Positions 39,601 to 44,790 of a stretch of 64,000 nt of DNA are shown piece after piece. The notes under the pieces are model-generated. The model saw only the letters and a program-made list of their open reading frames with translations, had not been told where the DNA came from and did not search any database. The stretch's first letter is position 1; every line of letters begins with the position of its first letter. The translations under genes were made by a program, and so were the position numbers. The DNA lies in assembly GCA_958298945.1 (NCBI GenBank), contig OY282609.1, forward strand, positions 58,190,220-58,254,219. Direction: 5' to 3'. This DNA comes from Atherix ibis (Eukaryota > Arthropoda > Insecta > Diptera > Athericidae).

Positions 39601-42243
39601 TTCAAATTATTTGGCAACCATTTTTTGTTTTTTTTCTTCTTCTTTAAGCCATTTAGTAATACTAAACGGTACACCGACTCCATCACCAGCTATATTTGAA
39701 CTCAACACCTCTGCTGACGTCTCAGGGTATCAATGTGACAGTGTCGCTTAAGCAGGGAAATTTACTTAGTATACGTTTTTTTTTTAATTTGTAAATAAAA
39801 AAAAATACCTATTATCAATTAAAACATAATAAATTTCTTAACATCATTCTATCACTCCTCTACTACCCGCACTTCAACTCATTCTAATAGGAAATTTTCA
39901 AAGTTTTTAAATAACAAATATGGTAAAATTTTGAAATTGAAACAAATTGCTTAATTCGAGCAAATCAATCAAAATCTTATTAATTTGATTAGACTTTGTT
40001 CTAATTTGCGTCCAAATTCAAGAATGCATTTTCCTTGATAAACACACCATCACATATTTTCCATTATGAACATTTTCAACAACAAAAAAAAATGTCCTAA
40101 AATGATTCAAAAATAAATTAGATTTCCTTTCGTGATTTTAATCAAGTTAAAATTTACTCAAAAAAAAAAAAACAACAACAAGGAAAACCATAAAAGACAA
40201 GGATATAATTCGAATATTAATTAAGTTAGAATAGCAGTTAGGGGTGGTGCACTAGTGAAACAAAGCATTCTCATCAGTCATTATATGAGCACTTTGAAAA
40301 TGAGTGCAAAATAGTATAGGACATATTCGTAGTATGCATAAATTGAGGGAAAAATATTCTTTTCGTTAGTGGCAAAATAACAAAAAAAAAATCCTTTTGC
40401 AAAATGTATATAAAATCGGAGAGGGATGATGAACATCACAATAAGAGGTAGACTGTACTTGATCTAAAGTATATATGATGCCGCAAGGAATAAACTACGA
40501 ATTACACCCCGCCGACCACCCGTACCGAACAGATAGGGTGTAAACAACAATGAATGGATTCTTAGTTAATTCTCGATGTCGTCGATGAAATCTAATTACT
40601 GTTTGCTGCAAACAAATTTACCGGCCTCAGATTCATAATGGGCACCCCTAAAAGCTTCTGTCACACTCGATTAAGGGGAGTGTCTAGTCGGTAAATGGAA
40701 CCCGACTGTGACAATCAAGCCAAAGTGGAATTTTCAAAACCCGCAAAAATTGTTCCTAGCAAAAGAATTTCCTTTTAGGCTGAATTTATTTTAATATGAA
40801 TAATTTTTCTTAAATTTTCCAGGTAGTGTACGATCATAATTGTAGAAAAAAAAACCCTCCGCAAAGTTTATATTTTCTAATAGAAACTATTGAACTACGC
40901 TGCTAGTCTTATTTATGATAACATCTTCTATTATCGTAGACAAATAATTTTTGAATAAGAAATTTAAGAAAAATTCTTATAGGAAAAACAAGGAAAAACT
41001 TTAGAAAATTCCACAAAGTTCCCAAGGTAAGATGCTAGGAGAAACTTCCGTTTTCACTATCGTTCATAACCTCTTCTATTTTTATGAAAAAAATGTTCGG
41101 TTTTTTTTTCTGCCATTTCTGGAGTGTATGAAGCTATCAATGATGGACTATCATCAATGATGATGACGTTGGCATTGGTGGTTAGTTGGTTCCAAATACT
41201 TGTACAGAAGTGATGGTACTTGAATGGGAAAGATTTGTTGGGGGGGGGGGGGGAAAACTCTCATTTCTAGTACACGTGCGAACTACGTGCAATGAATTTT
41301 TTTTCACCGATAATAATTTTTTGCCATGCATTTCACCACAATAAGTCAGGCGTCTTGTTCTTTGGCTTTTGTCCGCCAACATGTTCATTTAAAGTGTGTT
41401 AAGGACAATTACCAGAAATGTTGTTGTTCTTTTAAGTGGCAAAATGTTGGAATACTATCATATCCAGGCGGAGGTGAATTATTTTTTGCCGACGGTATCG
41501 GTATCGATACTTACCGACGAAATGAAAATCCAAACACAACAGTCTATTTCTGCTGGAGTATTTAATAGGCACTTTAAGAGCAATCGATCAGAATGTTGCA
41601 TTAGAAAATCGAAAAGTCAATATGAAACGAGACTCGAATCCATAAATAACATGTGGTCGAGATTTTTAAATTGTCCTCATAATATCCAGACGCTGTTGAT
41701 ATGTGCCCAATTTGTTCGATGAACTCAATCGAAAATTTCCATTAACGAGTTTTTATTTATAAGGTGAAGTTTCCACTCAAATCCCAATATAAACTTCAAA
41801 AAAAAAAAAAACACCACACAGTATTACACCATTTTATAAGTATTTGCACTATCATCAAAATCCTATAAAAAAAATAATGCCAAAAAAAAACACAAACAAA
41901 TTTTTTTTGCAGTCGTTTTAAACTTTTTTTTTTGAAAAAGTTTCTATCAAAAATATTTACATCCTGCTGTCCTTATACATGCAAGCTAACAAATTAATTT
42001 GATTATAAATTCAGCTATAAAATGTACCAAAAACCATAGCATTCATCAACCATTTGGTCATGGGCCATTGACAAAAAATAATAACTCGACCATAAAATTG
42101 AATTTTTATTCATGATTCGGTTATTATTACGAAGTATGTATATAAGTGTTGAATAGACGAGTAATAAATAAATAGTGGGTGAATAATACTTACGCATTGA
42201 AAACGCCTGCTGCGCGATCTTTTAACGCCCCTAATCCTGGCAT
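12464..42243 (-). CDS. VGlut: Vesicular glutamate transporter (VGlut), 8 coding exons
   Basis: VGLUTs are SLC17-family, major-facilitator proteins that load glutamate into synaptic vesicles using the proton gradient; in flies VGlut marks glutamatergic neurons, including motor neurons. The joined exons give about 589 residues without a stop. Seen in order: a cytosolic N-terminus with [20 protein letters not shown]1 with [124 protein letters not shown]; and a polar C-terminal tail. These are VGLUT signatures rather than those of SLC17A5 or phosphate-transporter relatives. Every junction has a GT donor, an AG acceptor and matching phase. Length agrees with known VGLUTs (about 560-630). The coordinates span introns of 18.7, 6.9, 0.8, 0.1, 0.1, 0.1 and 1.3 kb. 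Exon 1 is less certain than the rest. Confidence 0.95.
12641..13920 (-). other. VGlut: VGlut intron 7 (1.28 kb)
   Basis: Spliced from the donor at 13,919-13,920 to the acceptor at 12,641-12,642. It is AT-rich except for 13,140-13,760, a more complex stretch that includes a mariner-like transposase remnant (listed separately). Confidence 0.8.
13380..13502 (+). pseudogene. Mariner-like transposase scrap around the first catalytic Asp
   Basis: The plus frame from about 13,439 reads [20 protein letters not shown] then stop. FSDEAHF followed by IWG-N is the first catalytic-Asp block of the insect mariner-like family also present at 24,365-25,270. The link to that family is inferred. No ends are detectable, so this is a short decayed fragment within VGlut intron 7, opposite in sense to the gene. 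Confidence 0.4.
13921..14094 (-). CDS. VGlut: VGlut coding exon 7
   Basis: 58 codons, phase 0 at both ends, with the acceptor at 14,095-14,096 and donor GTAAGT below 13,921. It encodes [17 protein letters not shown] (last membrane segment) and [16 protein letters not shown], the well-conserved end of VGLUTs, then the start of the cytosolic tail. Confidence 0.95.
14204..14389 (-). CDS. VGlut: VGlut coding exon 6
   Basis: 62 codons, phase 0 at both ends, with the acceptor at 14,390-14,391 and donor GTAAGT below 14,204. It encodes [19 protein letters not shown] and [13 protein letters not shown], among the most conserved VGLUT stretches, plus [14 protein letters not shown]. Confidence 0.97.
14491..14947 (-). 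CDS. VGlut: VGlut coding exon 5
   Basis: 457 bp. The first base completes the split Trp codon from exon 4. It encodes [16 protein letters not shown], the central cytosolic loop with [42 protein letters not shown] and [19 protein letters not shown]. The exon ends KTQ at donor GTGAAT. It holds the Arg of the NFCRSWNFY segment, conserved throughout VGLUTs. Confidence 0.97.
15046..15239 (-). CDS. VGlut: VGlut coding exon 4
   Basis: 194 bp, starting at phase 0 ([11 protein letters not shown]) and ending after two bases of a Trp codon at donor GTATGC. It encodes [20 protein letters not shown], then [15 protein letters not shown] and FGIIW. The apparent in-frame stop 3' of [11 protein letters not shown] is intronic. 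Confidence 0.97.
15240..16018 (-). other. VGlut: VGlut intron 3 (0.78 kb)
   Basis: From donor GTTCGT (16,017-16,018) to the acceptor at 15,240-15,241. It contains minus-strand open frames, including one of 68 codons at 15,403-15,609, but the flanking exons join cleanly in phase without them and no family match was recognised. Treated as intron. Confidence 0.75.
16019..16255 (-). CDS. VGlut: VGlut coding exon 3
   Basis: 79 codons, phase 0 at both ends. It encodes [38 protein letters not shown] and VRVVQGLVE. Acceptor at 16,256-16,257. The joined [12 protein letters not shown] junction matches the uninterrupted family sequence. Confidence 0.97.
16256..16814 (-). other. VGlut: Left part of VGlut intron 2
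   Basis: AT-rich. A 25-bp direct repeat (cttttaacaaatagtattct...) lies near 16,383 and 16,434. The inverted words tgtccaaaaatg (about 16,411) and cattttggaca (about 16,479) flank it. There is no coding signal. The intron runs from 16,256 to 23,195 and hosts the elements listed next. Confidence 0.6.
16815..17052 (+). pseudogene. Decayed mariner-like transposase, N-terminal part
   Basis: Interrupted plus-strand frames read [18 protein letters not shown] (helix-turn-helix start) and, near 16,990-17,050, [18 protein letters not shown], matching the '-TSIRRRTQQL-' area of the copy at 49,380. The other half resumes at 18,345. A separate mariner (17,053-18,344) sits exactly between the halves, so this copy is older. 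Family assignment is inferred from similarity to the element at 24,365-25,270. Confidence 0.45.
17053..18344 (+). mobile_element. Mariner element, nearly full length, with TIRs and TA duplication
   Basis: 1,292 bp. The left end starts cgtaggctactatatatat and the inverted right end reads cgtgggctactatatatat when reverse-complemented, then ttctggccta in both (TIR about 29 bp, one mismatch). TA lies immediately outside both ends (17,051-17,052 and 18,345-18,346). It carries one transposase gene, broken by a frameshift. It lies inside VGlut intron 2, in opposite orientation to VGlut, and inside an older mariner-like copy. The nearly identical TIRs and single frameshift suggest a fairly young insertion. 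Confidence 0.93.
17228..18278 (+). pseudogene. Mariner transposase (DD34D), one frameshift
   Basis: IS630-Tc1-mariner transposases cut and paste the element at TA sites. The frame starts [19 protein letters not shown] (HTH) at 17,228. The catalytic blocks are [13 protein letters not shown] (first Asp, about 17,697), [14 protein letters not shown] (second Asp, about 17,965) and [14 protein letters not shown] (third Asp, about 18,065), with the end DGEYFEKQ at 18,278. All three Asp are present. Near 17,785-17,792 the frame changes: the first reads QDESNPT then into CSWKKHF, and the true continuation [11 protein letters not shown] is in another frame, consistent with loss of two bases. The total of about 345 residues is normal for the family. 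Inactive as it stands. Confidence 0.92.
18345..18800 (+). pseudogene. Decayed mariner-like transposase, C-terminal part
   Basis: Resumes the copy broken at 17,052. Frames read [11 protein letters not shown] (about 18,366), [20 protein letters not shown] then stop (about 18,507-18,567), [20 protein letters not shown] (second catalytic block, about 18,571-18,630) and a terminal DIVFHS/MPQTKK (about 18,740-18,780). Stops and frameshifts throughout show long decay. The same terminal words occur at 49,900-49,940. Confidence 0.55.
18860..20009 (+). mobile_element. Mauritiana-type mariner, copy 1
   Basis: 1,150 bp. The left TIR ccagatgtataagcttaa and the inverted right end ccaggtgtataagcttaa match with one change. 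TA flanks both ends (18,858-18,859 and 20,010-20,011). The 5' leader shares 'gcgtgagtgagcgtattaag' with the copy at 50,824. It sits in VGlut intron 2, just right of the older remnant. Confidence 0.92.
19031..19965 (+). pseudogene. Mauritiana-type mariner transposase, disrupted
   Basis: Starts [19 protein letters not shown], a mauritiana (Mos1-like) N-terminus, then [10 protein letters not shown] and [12 protein letters not shown]. The segment between VED and DDTQS is missing and TAA follows at about 19,265. It continues [34 protein letters not shown] (first Asp) then stop, and [14 protein letters not shown] (second Asp, about 19,700). The linker before that block is deleted. After YSPDL about 34 bp containing the third Asp is missing; the text resumes [20 protein letters not shown] out of frame. 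At least three lesions make it nonfunctional. The same 3' deletion is present in copy 2. Confidence 0.9.
20010..23195 (-). other. VGlut: Right part of VGlut intron 2, no gene seen
   Basis: 20,010-21,150 is AT-rich with one strong hairpin (listed). 22,000-22,850 is more complex but shows no long frame, splice-compatible exon or family motif. It could hold intronic regulatory sequence, but nothing specific supports that. Confidence 0.5.
21027..21084. repeat. Perfect 25-bp inverted repeat, 8-nt loop
   Basis: Arms 21,027-21,051 and 21,060-21,084 are exactly complementary (ttcaaaatagaaaattatag... and its inverse), with loop ctcttgaa. A transcript from either strand would form a hairpin of miRNA-precursor size, but AT-rich genomes also give rise to such palindromes by replication slippage. 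No function can be assigned. Confidence 0.75.
23196..23490 (-). CDS. VGlut: VGlut coding exon 2
   Basis: 295 bp. The first base (A) completes a codon from exon 1, then [20 protein letters not shown], a Gly/Ser/Pro/Glu-rich cytosolic stretch, [21 protein letters not shown]1 ([16 protein letters not shown]) and [10 protein letters not shown], ending phase 0 at donor GTAAGT. Acceptor at 23,491-23,492. An internal ATG gives MDGGEVG, but the frame is open to the acceptor and RYENF-IPKQGY is expected to be coding, so MDGG is not the start. Confidence 0.95.
23491..24364 (-). other. VGlut: VGlut intron 1, 3' end
   Basis: AT-rich intron sequence from exon 2 to the first transposon. Loose repeats of 'aatcaaggattttt' style words occur at 23,960-24,290. 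No coding signal. Confidence 0.6.
24365..25270 (-). mobile_element. Internally deleted mariner-like element with TIRs
   Basis: 906 bp. The left end tagggttttccaaaaggag... and the inverted right end tagggttttccaataagag... continue together through tgatatgatttct (TIR about 33 bp, few mismatches). TA flanks both ends (24,363-24,364 and 25,271-25,272). It contains a shortened minus-strand transposase. It is a nonautonomous, MITE-precursor-like copy in VGlut intron 1, same strand as VGlut. Confidence 0.9.
24481..25159 (-). pseudogene. Mariner-like transposase lacking the first catalytic region
   Basis: Reads from ATG at 25,159: MERYT, stop, [10 protein letters not shown], stop, [15 protein letters not shown], then jumps to [10 protein letters not shown], stop, [22 protein letters not shown]. 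From there 163 codons are open to the stop at 24,481, with [40 protein letters not shown] (second Asp), [20 protein letters not shown] (third Asp) and RGGHLNDI. The jump removes roughly 100 residues, including the SDEAHF block with the first Asp. This is a common insect mariner-like family whose ends read gggttttcca. Inactive. Confidence 0.88.
25271..28984 (-). other. VGlut: VGlut intron 1, no gene seen
   Basis: Mostly AT-rich, with an 11-bp C run near 26,128. 26,380-28,560 has more balanced composition but only short chance frames. No transposon ends or coding motifs were recognised. Regulatory content is possible but not shown. Confidence 0.5.
28985..29050 (+). repeat. Dispersed repeat copy with 19-bp tandem duplication
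   Basis: The phrase atggcttatgtctaaggac occurs twice back to back (28,99x-29,040), preceded by tgaagtgacc and followed by cttacctac. The layout matches the family at 7,950-8,012 (minus) and 30,020-30,085. Confidence 0.5.
29745..29815 (-). repeat. Possible tRNA-derived (SINE-like) fragment
   Basis: On the minus strand TAGCGTAGAGGC (29,803-29,792) fits a polymerase III A box and CGTTCAATTCC (29,772-29,762) is close to a B box, followed by CGGTACAGGATCGG. The A-B gap of about 19 nt is shorter than in a tRNA gene (about 31-33), so it is either a decayed SINE head or coincidence. No poly(A) tail or target duplication was found. A 15-bp phrase tgaggttgctgcaga is repeated at about 29,804 and 29,842. 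Confidence 0.2.
30020..30085 (+). repeat. Dispersed repeat copy, core GTCTAAGGGACC
   Basis: Reads gacggtcgtggctatgaaaa, then tgacccctggct, then gtctaagggacctaaaatta, then caaacaaacaccaac. It aligns over about 65 bp to the inverse of 7,950-8,012. Confidence 0.5.
30512..30575. repeat. Inverted repeat centred on ttttcgaaaatgg
   Basis: tatttttcgaaaatgg(g)aaaa at 30,522-30,542 faces its inverse ending at 30,563. The outer words accgctg and ccacggt extend the pairing imperfectly. A second small palindrome (aatttttttataaaaaaatt) follows at about 30,581. The centre word ttttcgaaaatgg is also the signature of the satellite monomer at 31,985-34,225. Confidence 0.5.
31072..31153 (+). repeat. 82-bp segment duplicated at 34,426
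   Basis: From ttttttgttagaattttttc through tattaattatcgatactttt and gcctaaacttatattaaaat to tct, identical to 34,426-34,507 except for one base. The two copies lie on either side of the satellite array. Confidence 0.85.
31985..34225 (+). repeat. Satellite array with 851-bp higher-order repeat
   Basis: Head-to-tail monomers of roughly 75 and 110 bp share gattgaattatgagcattaa, aaggattttgaagacttttc, gaaaatggccagaaacgtag and tttgt. The longer form adds gagtgtggtagaaaaaattt plus agagaattttttcc. Blocks are repeated with a period of 851 bp: the block starting about 32,029 recurs at 32,880 almost unchanged, ending near 33,770. A further block (33,697 on) matches at +466 bp. Open frames of 78 codons on the minus strand at 32,380, 33,231 and 33,697 are by-products of the repeat, not genes. 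It lies within VGlut intron 1. Assembled copy number may differ from the true number. Confidence 0.95.
34393..34549 (+). repeat. 35-bp direct repeats flanking a copied 82-bp segment
   Basis: aagtgtgtttagtttttgaa continuing tgttgtttttcattt occurs at 34,393-34,427 and 34,515-34,549. Between them 34,428-34,514 is almost wholly the copy of 31,072-31,153. This looks like an insertion with a 35-bp target duplication, or repair by template switching. No transposon ends are present. Confidence 0.8.
34550..35747 (-). other. VGlut: VGlut intron 1, no gene seen
   Basis: Moderately AT-rich. A 108-codon plus-strand frame at 35,221-35,547 has no recognisable domain and is not supported by splice or codon evidence. 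Nothing else noted. Confidence 0.45.
35748..35866. repeat. Near-perfect 56-bp palindromic fold-back
   Basis: Arm 35,748-35,803 (tataggccgaggcaatagcg...) pairs with 35,811-35,866 over 56 positions with one mismatch, which would be a G-U pair in RNA. The loop is gtgtaat. TATA/TA at the tips resembles a TA target duplication, so a fold-back DNA element (Tc1/mariner-like MITE) is possible. A hairpin RNA locus or an assembly or library artefact are alternatives. The arms are less AT-rich than their surroundings. It ends about 30 bp before a LINE remnant. Confidence 0.92.
35895..37235 (+). pseudogene. Decayed non-LTR retrotransposon reverse transcriptase
   Basis: Reverse transcriptase of a LINE copies its RNA into DNA at the target site. 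Plus-strand frames, broken by many shifts, read in normal order: [75 protein letters not shown] (about 36,330), [12 protein letters not shown] (about 36,485-36,520), FFADESTL (about 36,568; the usual Y/FADD has Asp changed to Glu), and the C-terminal IWAGASK (about 36,968), [19 protein letters not shown]. The clade is uncertain (Jockey/CR1-like). No endonuclease domain or poly(A) end is evident. Confidence 0.85.
37405..39545 (-). mobile_element. 5'-truncated Jockey-type LINE with poly(A) tail
   Basis: The minus strand carries the C-terminal half of ORF2 and ends in a 22-nt A run (T run 37,405-37,426 on plus), typical of target-primed retrotransposition. The 5' boundary near 39,545 lies within the region between endonuclease and reverse transcriptase; the endonuclease and ORF1 are absent. 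No convincing target duplication was found. Same strand as VGlut, in intron 1. Confidence 0.88.
37558..39540 (-). pseudogene. Jockey-clade reverse transcriptase, frameshifted
   Basis: Starts inside the protein with [20 protein letters not shown] (about 39,530), then [10 protein letters not shown], a stop and frameshifts, [20 protein letters not shown] (about 38,940) and a shift near 38,765. A 303-codon open stretch then has [71 protein letters not shown] and FATYADDTA (catalytic YADD intact, about 38,236-38,250). A further shift at about 37,850 leads to [33 protein letters not shown] and [14 protein letters not shown]. Motif order and ending fit the Jockey clade. Not functional, but less decayed than the neighbouring LINE. 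Confidence 0.9.
39546..42193 (-). other. VGlut: VGlut intron 1, 5' part; no gene seen
   Basis: The first 2.6 kb of the intron downstream of coding exon 1. 40,430-40,740 is less AT-rich, with homeodomain-like TAAT words. A 14-bp G run lies near 41,240. Frames at 41,326-41,722 (one containing [17 protein letters not shown]) are weakly reminiscent of an LTR-retroelement gag fragment but are too short to call. This is where intronic enhancers might be expected; none is demonstrated. Confidence 0.45.
42194..42243 (-). CDS. VGlut: VGlut coding exon 1 (predicted start exon)
   Basis: ATG at 42,243-42,241, reading [16 protein letters not shown] plus two bases, then a perfect donor GTAAGT at 42,193. 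The two leftover bases (GC) join the single A opening exon 2 to give Ala, then IPRYENF, keeping the frame. The preceding bases GGAAA-ATG give an A at -3, favourable for insect initiation. Sixteen codons are too few for homology proof, so another exon could be used instead. The phase match, donor and start together make this the best candidate in the window. Confidence 0.65.
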
Positions 42244-42712
42244 TTTCCAAAATTCTTATTATAGCTGGATAGTATTTGGCTCACAGTTTCTGCCGTTTCG
42301 TTATGGTTGCTACTTTGATACTGCTGGATTTACAATTGGATGGAATGATTACTTTTGTCACCCTTAACGACAGATTTTTATGCATAAAAAGAACCAAATT
42401 TTTAACTTCGGTGGTTTTAGGGCGATTTGGGGGTACAAATACTTCTCAGTTAATTTGTCTCTTCTATCAACAGTAGATGTCCTTTCACAACTTTTTGCAT
42501 TGAATTCTCGTTTATTTAGAAAGATTTTTTCTCCAGTTCAATACAATATCTTTATCTTCTCTTTTATTATGCAAACGACGTAATCCACTAACGAAAATCT
42601 TCGTTATGATTGGAATTTGTCAGCACTTTTATTTCACAATTTTGGAATCTCTTGTTGGTTTTGTTGCAGGATCATCTTTTGAAGTTAAACAAGTTGGTAA
42701 TGATGACATAAT
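42244..42712 (-). promoter_or_regulatory. VGlut: Probable VGlut 5' leader with three upstream ORFs
   Basis: Upstream of the ATG the minus strand is less AT-rich up to 42,712, where a pyrimidine-rich tract and TTTTACAG form a good acceptor (AG at 42,713-42,714), suggesting a spliced 5' UTR. Three ATG-initiated frames end before the main start: 42,709-42,629 (26 codons, MSSLPTCLTSKDD...), 42,500-42,450 (16 codons, MQKVVKGHLLLIEETN) and 42,385-42,281 (34 codons, MHKNLSLRVTKV...). If the leader is used, these could reduce or regulate VGlut translation. No TATA box or initiator can be placed. Confidence 0.45.
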
Positions 42713-44003
42713 CTGTAAAAAAGATTAAAAATGGAATTATTACATAAGATCTAAGGAAATTTTCTAGTTTTAAGGATTATATAAATACAAAAATGTTATT
42801 CTAAGAAAACAATTCAAAAAACTATTAACTTATAAACTGGAAAAAATAGCAAATTATTTAAAATCACAGTAATATCTGGGAAACCATAAACTTTTTAAAT
42901 AATATTTAAAGGGTTTTTTTTAAATTAAATTCTGTAAAAAATATTGTTCTAAAAAATTTACTTAAAAAAAATCGTATTAAAAATAGGAATTTTAATTTTT
43001 TATTCTCGAAATTATTTTTAAATAAGTAAAACGGAATTTTTTTTGATAGAAAATAAAAAAAATAAGCTATTTCTTAGAACAAGAATAAATTAAAAACTTT
43101 TTTGTCGATGTGGATTCTACTCTACGATTAACCTCTTTTGAGCAATTGATGGCCGTCGACGGATATTAGAAATGGAATCAAATGACAAATACTGTATTTT
43201 AAGATAATTTTAGATTTTTTAAGCCAATGTTAGTTAAGAAGTAAATTCTTTTTAGTATTAAAAGGATATTCTCTGTGTTTTAAATTTTTTAAATTGGGGT
43301 GAGCTAAACTATTTTTTTCTCAAGAAACTAGAATCTGAACCATTCTTTTTATGCACCATTTCTTTTTTTAAGGATTAAAAAATTGTATAAAGTAATTAAT
43401 AGAAACTTGGTGGGTCTTATTAAATAAATATAGGGCTTTTTTTAAAGCCTTTGTTATTAAATAAATAAATATAATTTGGACCTGATAGTTTTTTTTAATG
43501 AACTATTGTCTTAATTTTTTAAAAAAATCATTAAATGAATTAACTTTGATATAACATTTCTTGACATTATTTATTAGAAACTTTTATAAAAAAAAAAACA
43601 TTATTAAATAAGTCAGGCGAATTTTTTGTAACACCTTCAAAAGGACTTCATTTATTTTAAGACGTGTTTCGAGACAATTTTTTTCAAATTTTTACAATAA
43701 AAAATCTCAAAAATATTTTAAAAAAATATAATTTCCATATTGATTTTTAAAAAAAAAAAAAAATTTACATAAATTGTATTTTCAAAAAATATTTTGGAGT
43801 TTTTGCATTAAAATTTTTTAAAATTTTCCAAGGATTTTAGACATAAATTTTGCAGTAAAGAAAAAAAAATTTCGTTATAAAAATTGTTAGAAATTTTAAA
43901 ATATCATTTTAGTTTTAAGTTATTTATGATCTCTTCAAAGTTTTAAGGACTATCAATTTATTTTTTATAATACTAACATTCACCGTAGGGGTTGTGTCAT
44001 TAA
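42713..44003. other. AT-rich upstream region, no gene seen
   Basis: Upstream of the likely VGlut leader exon; either a 5' UTR intron or promoter-distal sequence. Long A/T runs and no coding signal. Confidence 0.5.
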
Positions 44004-44258
44004 AATAACAATTAATAAGAATTATTTTTGCAGCGAAGAATATTTTTTCTTAAATAAAAAATTCTTTTTGGATGAAATTTAATTAAATAATTGTTTCGTC
44101 AAAGGGTCTTAATTTTGGTTAGTAAATATTTTTTTATGAAAAAGCAAGAATATCTTTAAAAAAAAATTACCAAATATTTCTATAAATAACATTAAAATTG
44201 AATTAATTTTGACAAAAATGTATATATATCCTTTAGTGGTCCCTAATGTAATTGTTTT

Positions 44259-44290
44259 CCAAAATGGCGATACATGCTCCGCCATTTTGT
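44259..44290. promoter_or_regulatory. Inverted pair CAAAATGGCG / CGCCATTTTG (copy 1)
   Basis: A perfect 10-bp inverted pair separated by atacatgctc. AAAATGGCG resembles the YY1/Pleiohomeotic recognition core (ATGGC/GCCAT). The pair is fully preserved in copy 2 (about 44,641-44,672) while the surrounding duplicated sequence has drifted. Function is inferred only. Confidence 0.35.
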
Positions 44291-44640
44291 AAAGAAACTC
44301 ATATGAAAATATTCACACATTTTACACAAAATTTTTTGAAGATTTTTACAACAAATATTTTTGATAGAAGAAAATATTTTTTGTTTTGTGTCCTCCAAAT
44401 AACAATTAATAAGACTTATTTTTGCAGAGAAGAATATACTTTTTTAAGTAAAATTTTTTTTTTTTTGATGAAATTTGATAAAATAATTGTTTTATTTTTG
44501 TAAAAGGGTCTTCAATTTGCTTAGAAAATATTTGTTTTATGAAAAAGCTAGAATATCTTTGCAAAAAAATTACTAAAAATGTTTTTTAAATATTTATATA
44601 TCCGTTAGTGGTCCTTAATGTAATAGTTTAAATTTGTTTT

Positions 44641-44672
44641 CCAAAATGGCGATACATGCTCCGCCATTTTGT
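44641..44672. promoter_or_regulatory. Inverted pair CAAAATGGCG / CGCCATTTTG (copy 2)
   Basis: The same 30-bp block as in copy 1, without change, including the spacer atacatgctc. Confidence 0.35.
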
Positions 44673-44790
44673 AAAAAAAAATTCATATGAAAATATTCAC
44701 ACATTTTCACAAAATTTCTTAAAGATTTTTACAAAAAATATTTTTTATAGAAGAAAACATTTTTTTGTTTTTGTAAAAATTTTCAATTAA

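Larger units (their letters stand above)
44004..44790 (+). repeat. Diverged tandem duplication, about 390-bp unit
   Basis: Unit 1 (44,004-44,397) and unit 2 (44,398-44,790) share, in order, aataacaattaataaga, tttttgcag, tatgaaaaagc, tagtggtcc, ccaaaatggcgatacatgct ccgccattttg, atgaaaatattcacacattt and tagaagaaaa, with many substitutions and small indels between. The tandem copies lie about 1.3-2.1 kb upstream of the likely VGlut leader exon. Confidence 0.85.

Noticed and set aside
41326..41722. Possible LTR-retroelement gag-like fragment ([17 protein letters not shown])
   Set aside because: Only a weak resemblance over about 20 residues, with no protease, reverse transcriptase or LTR nearby.
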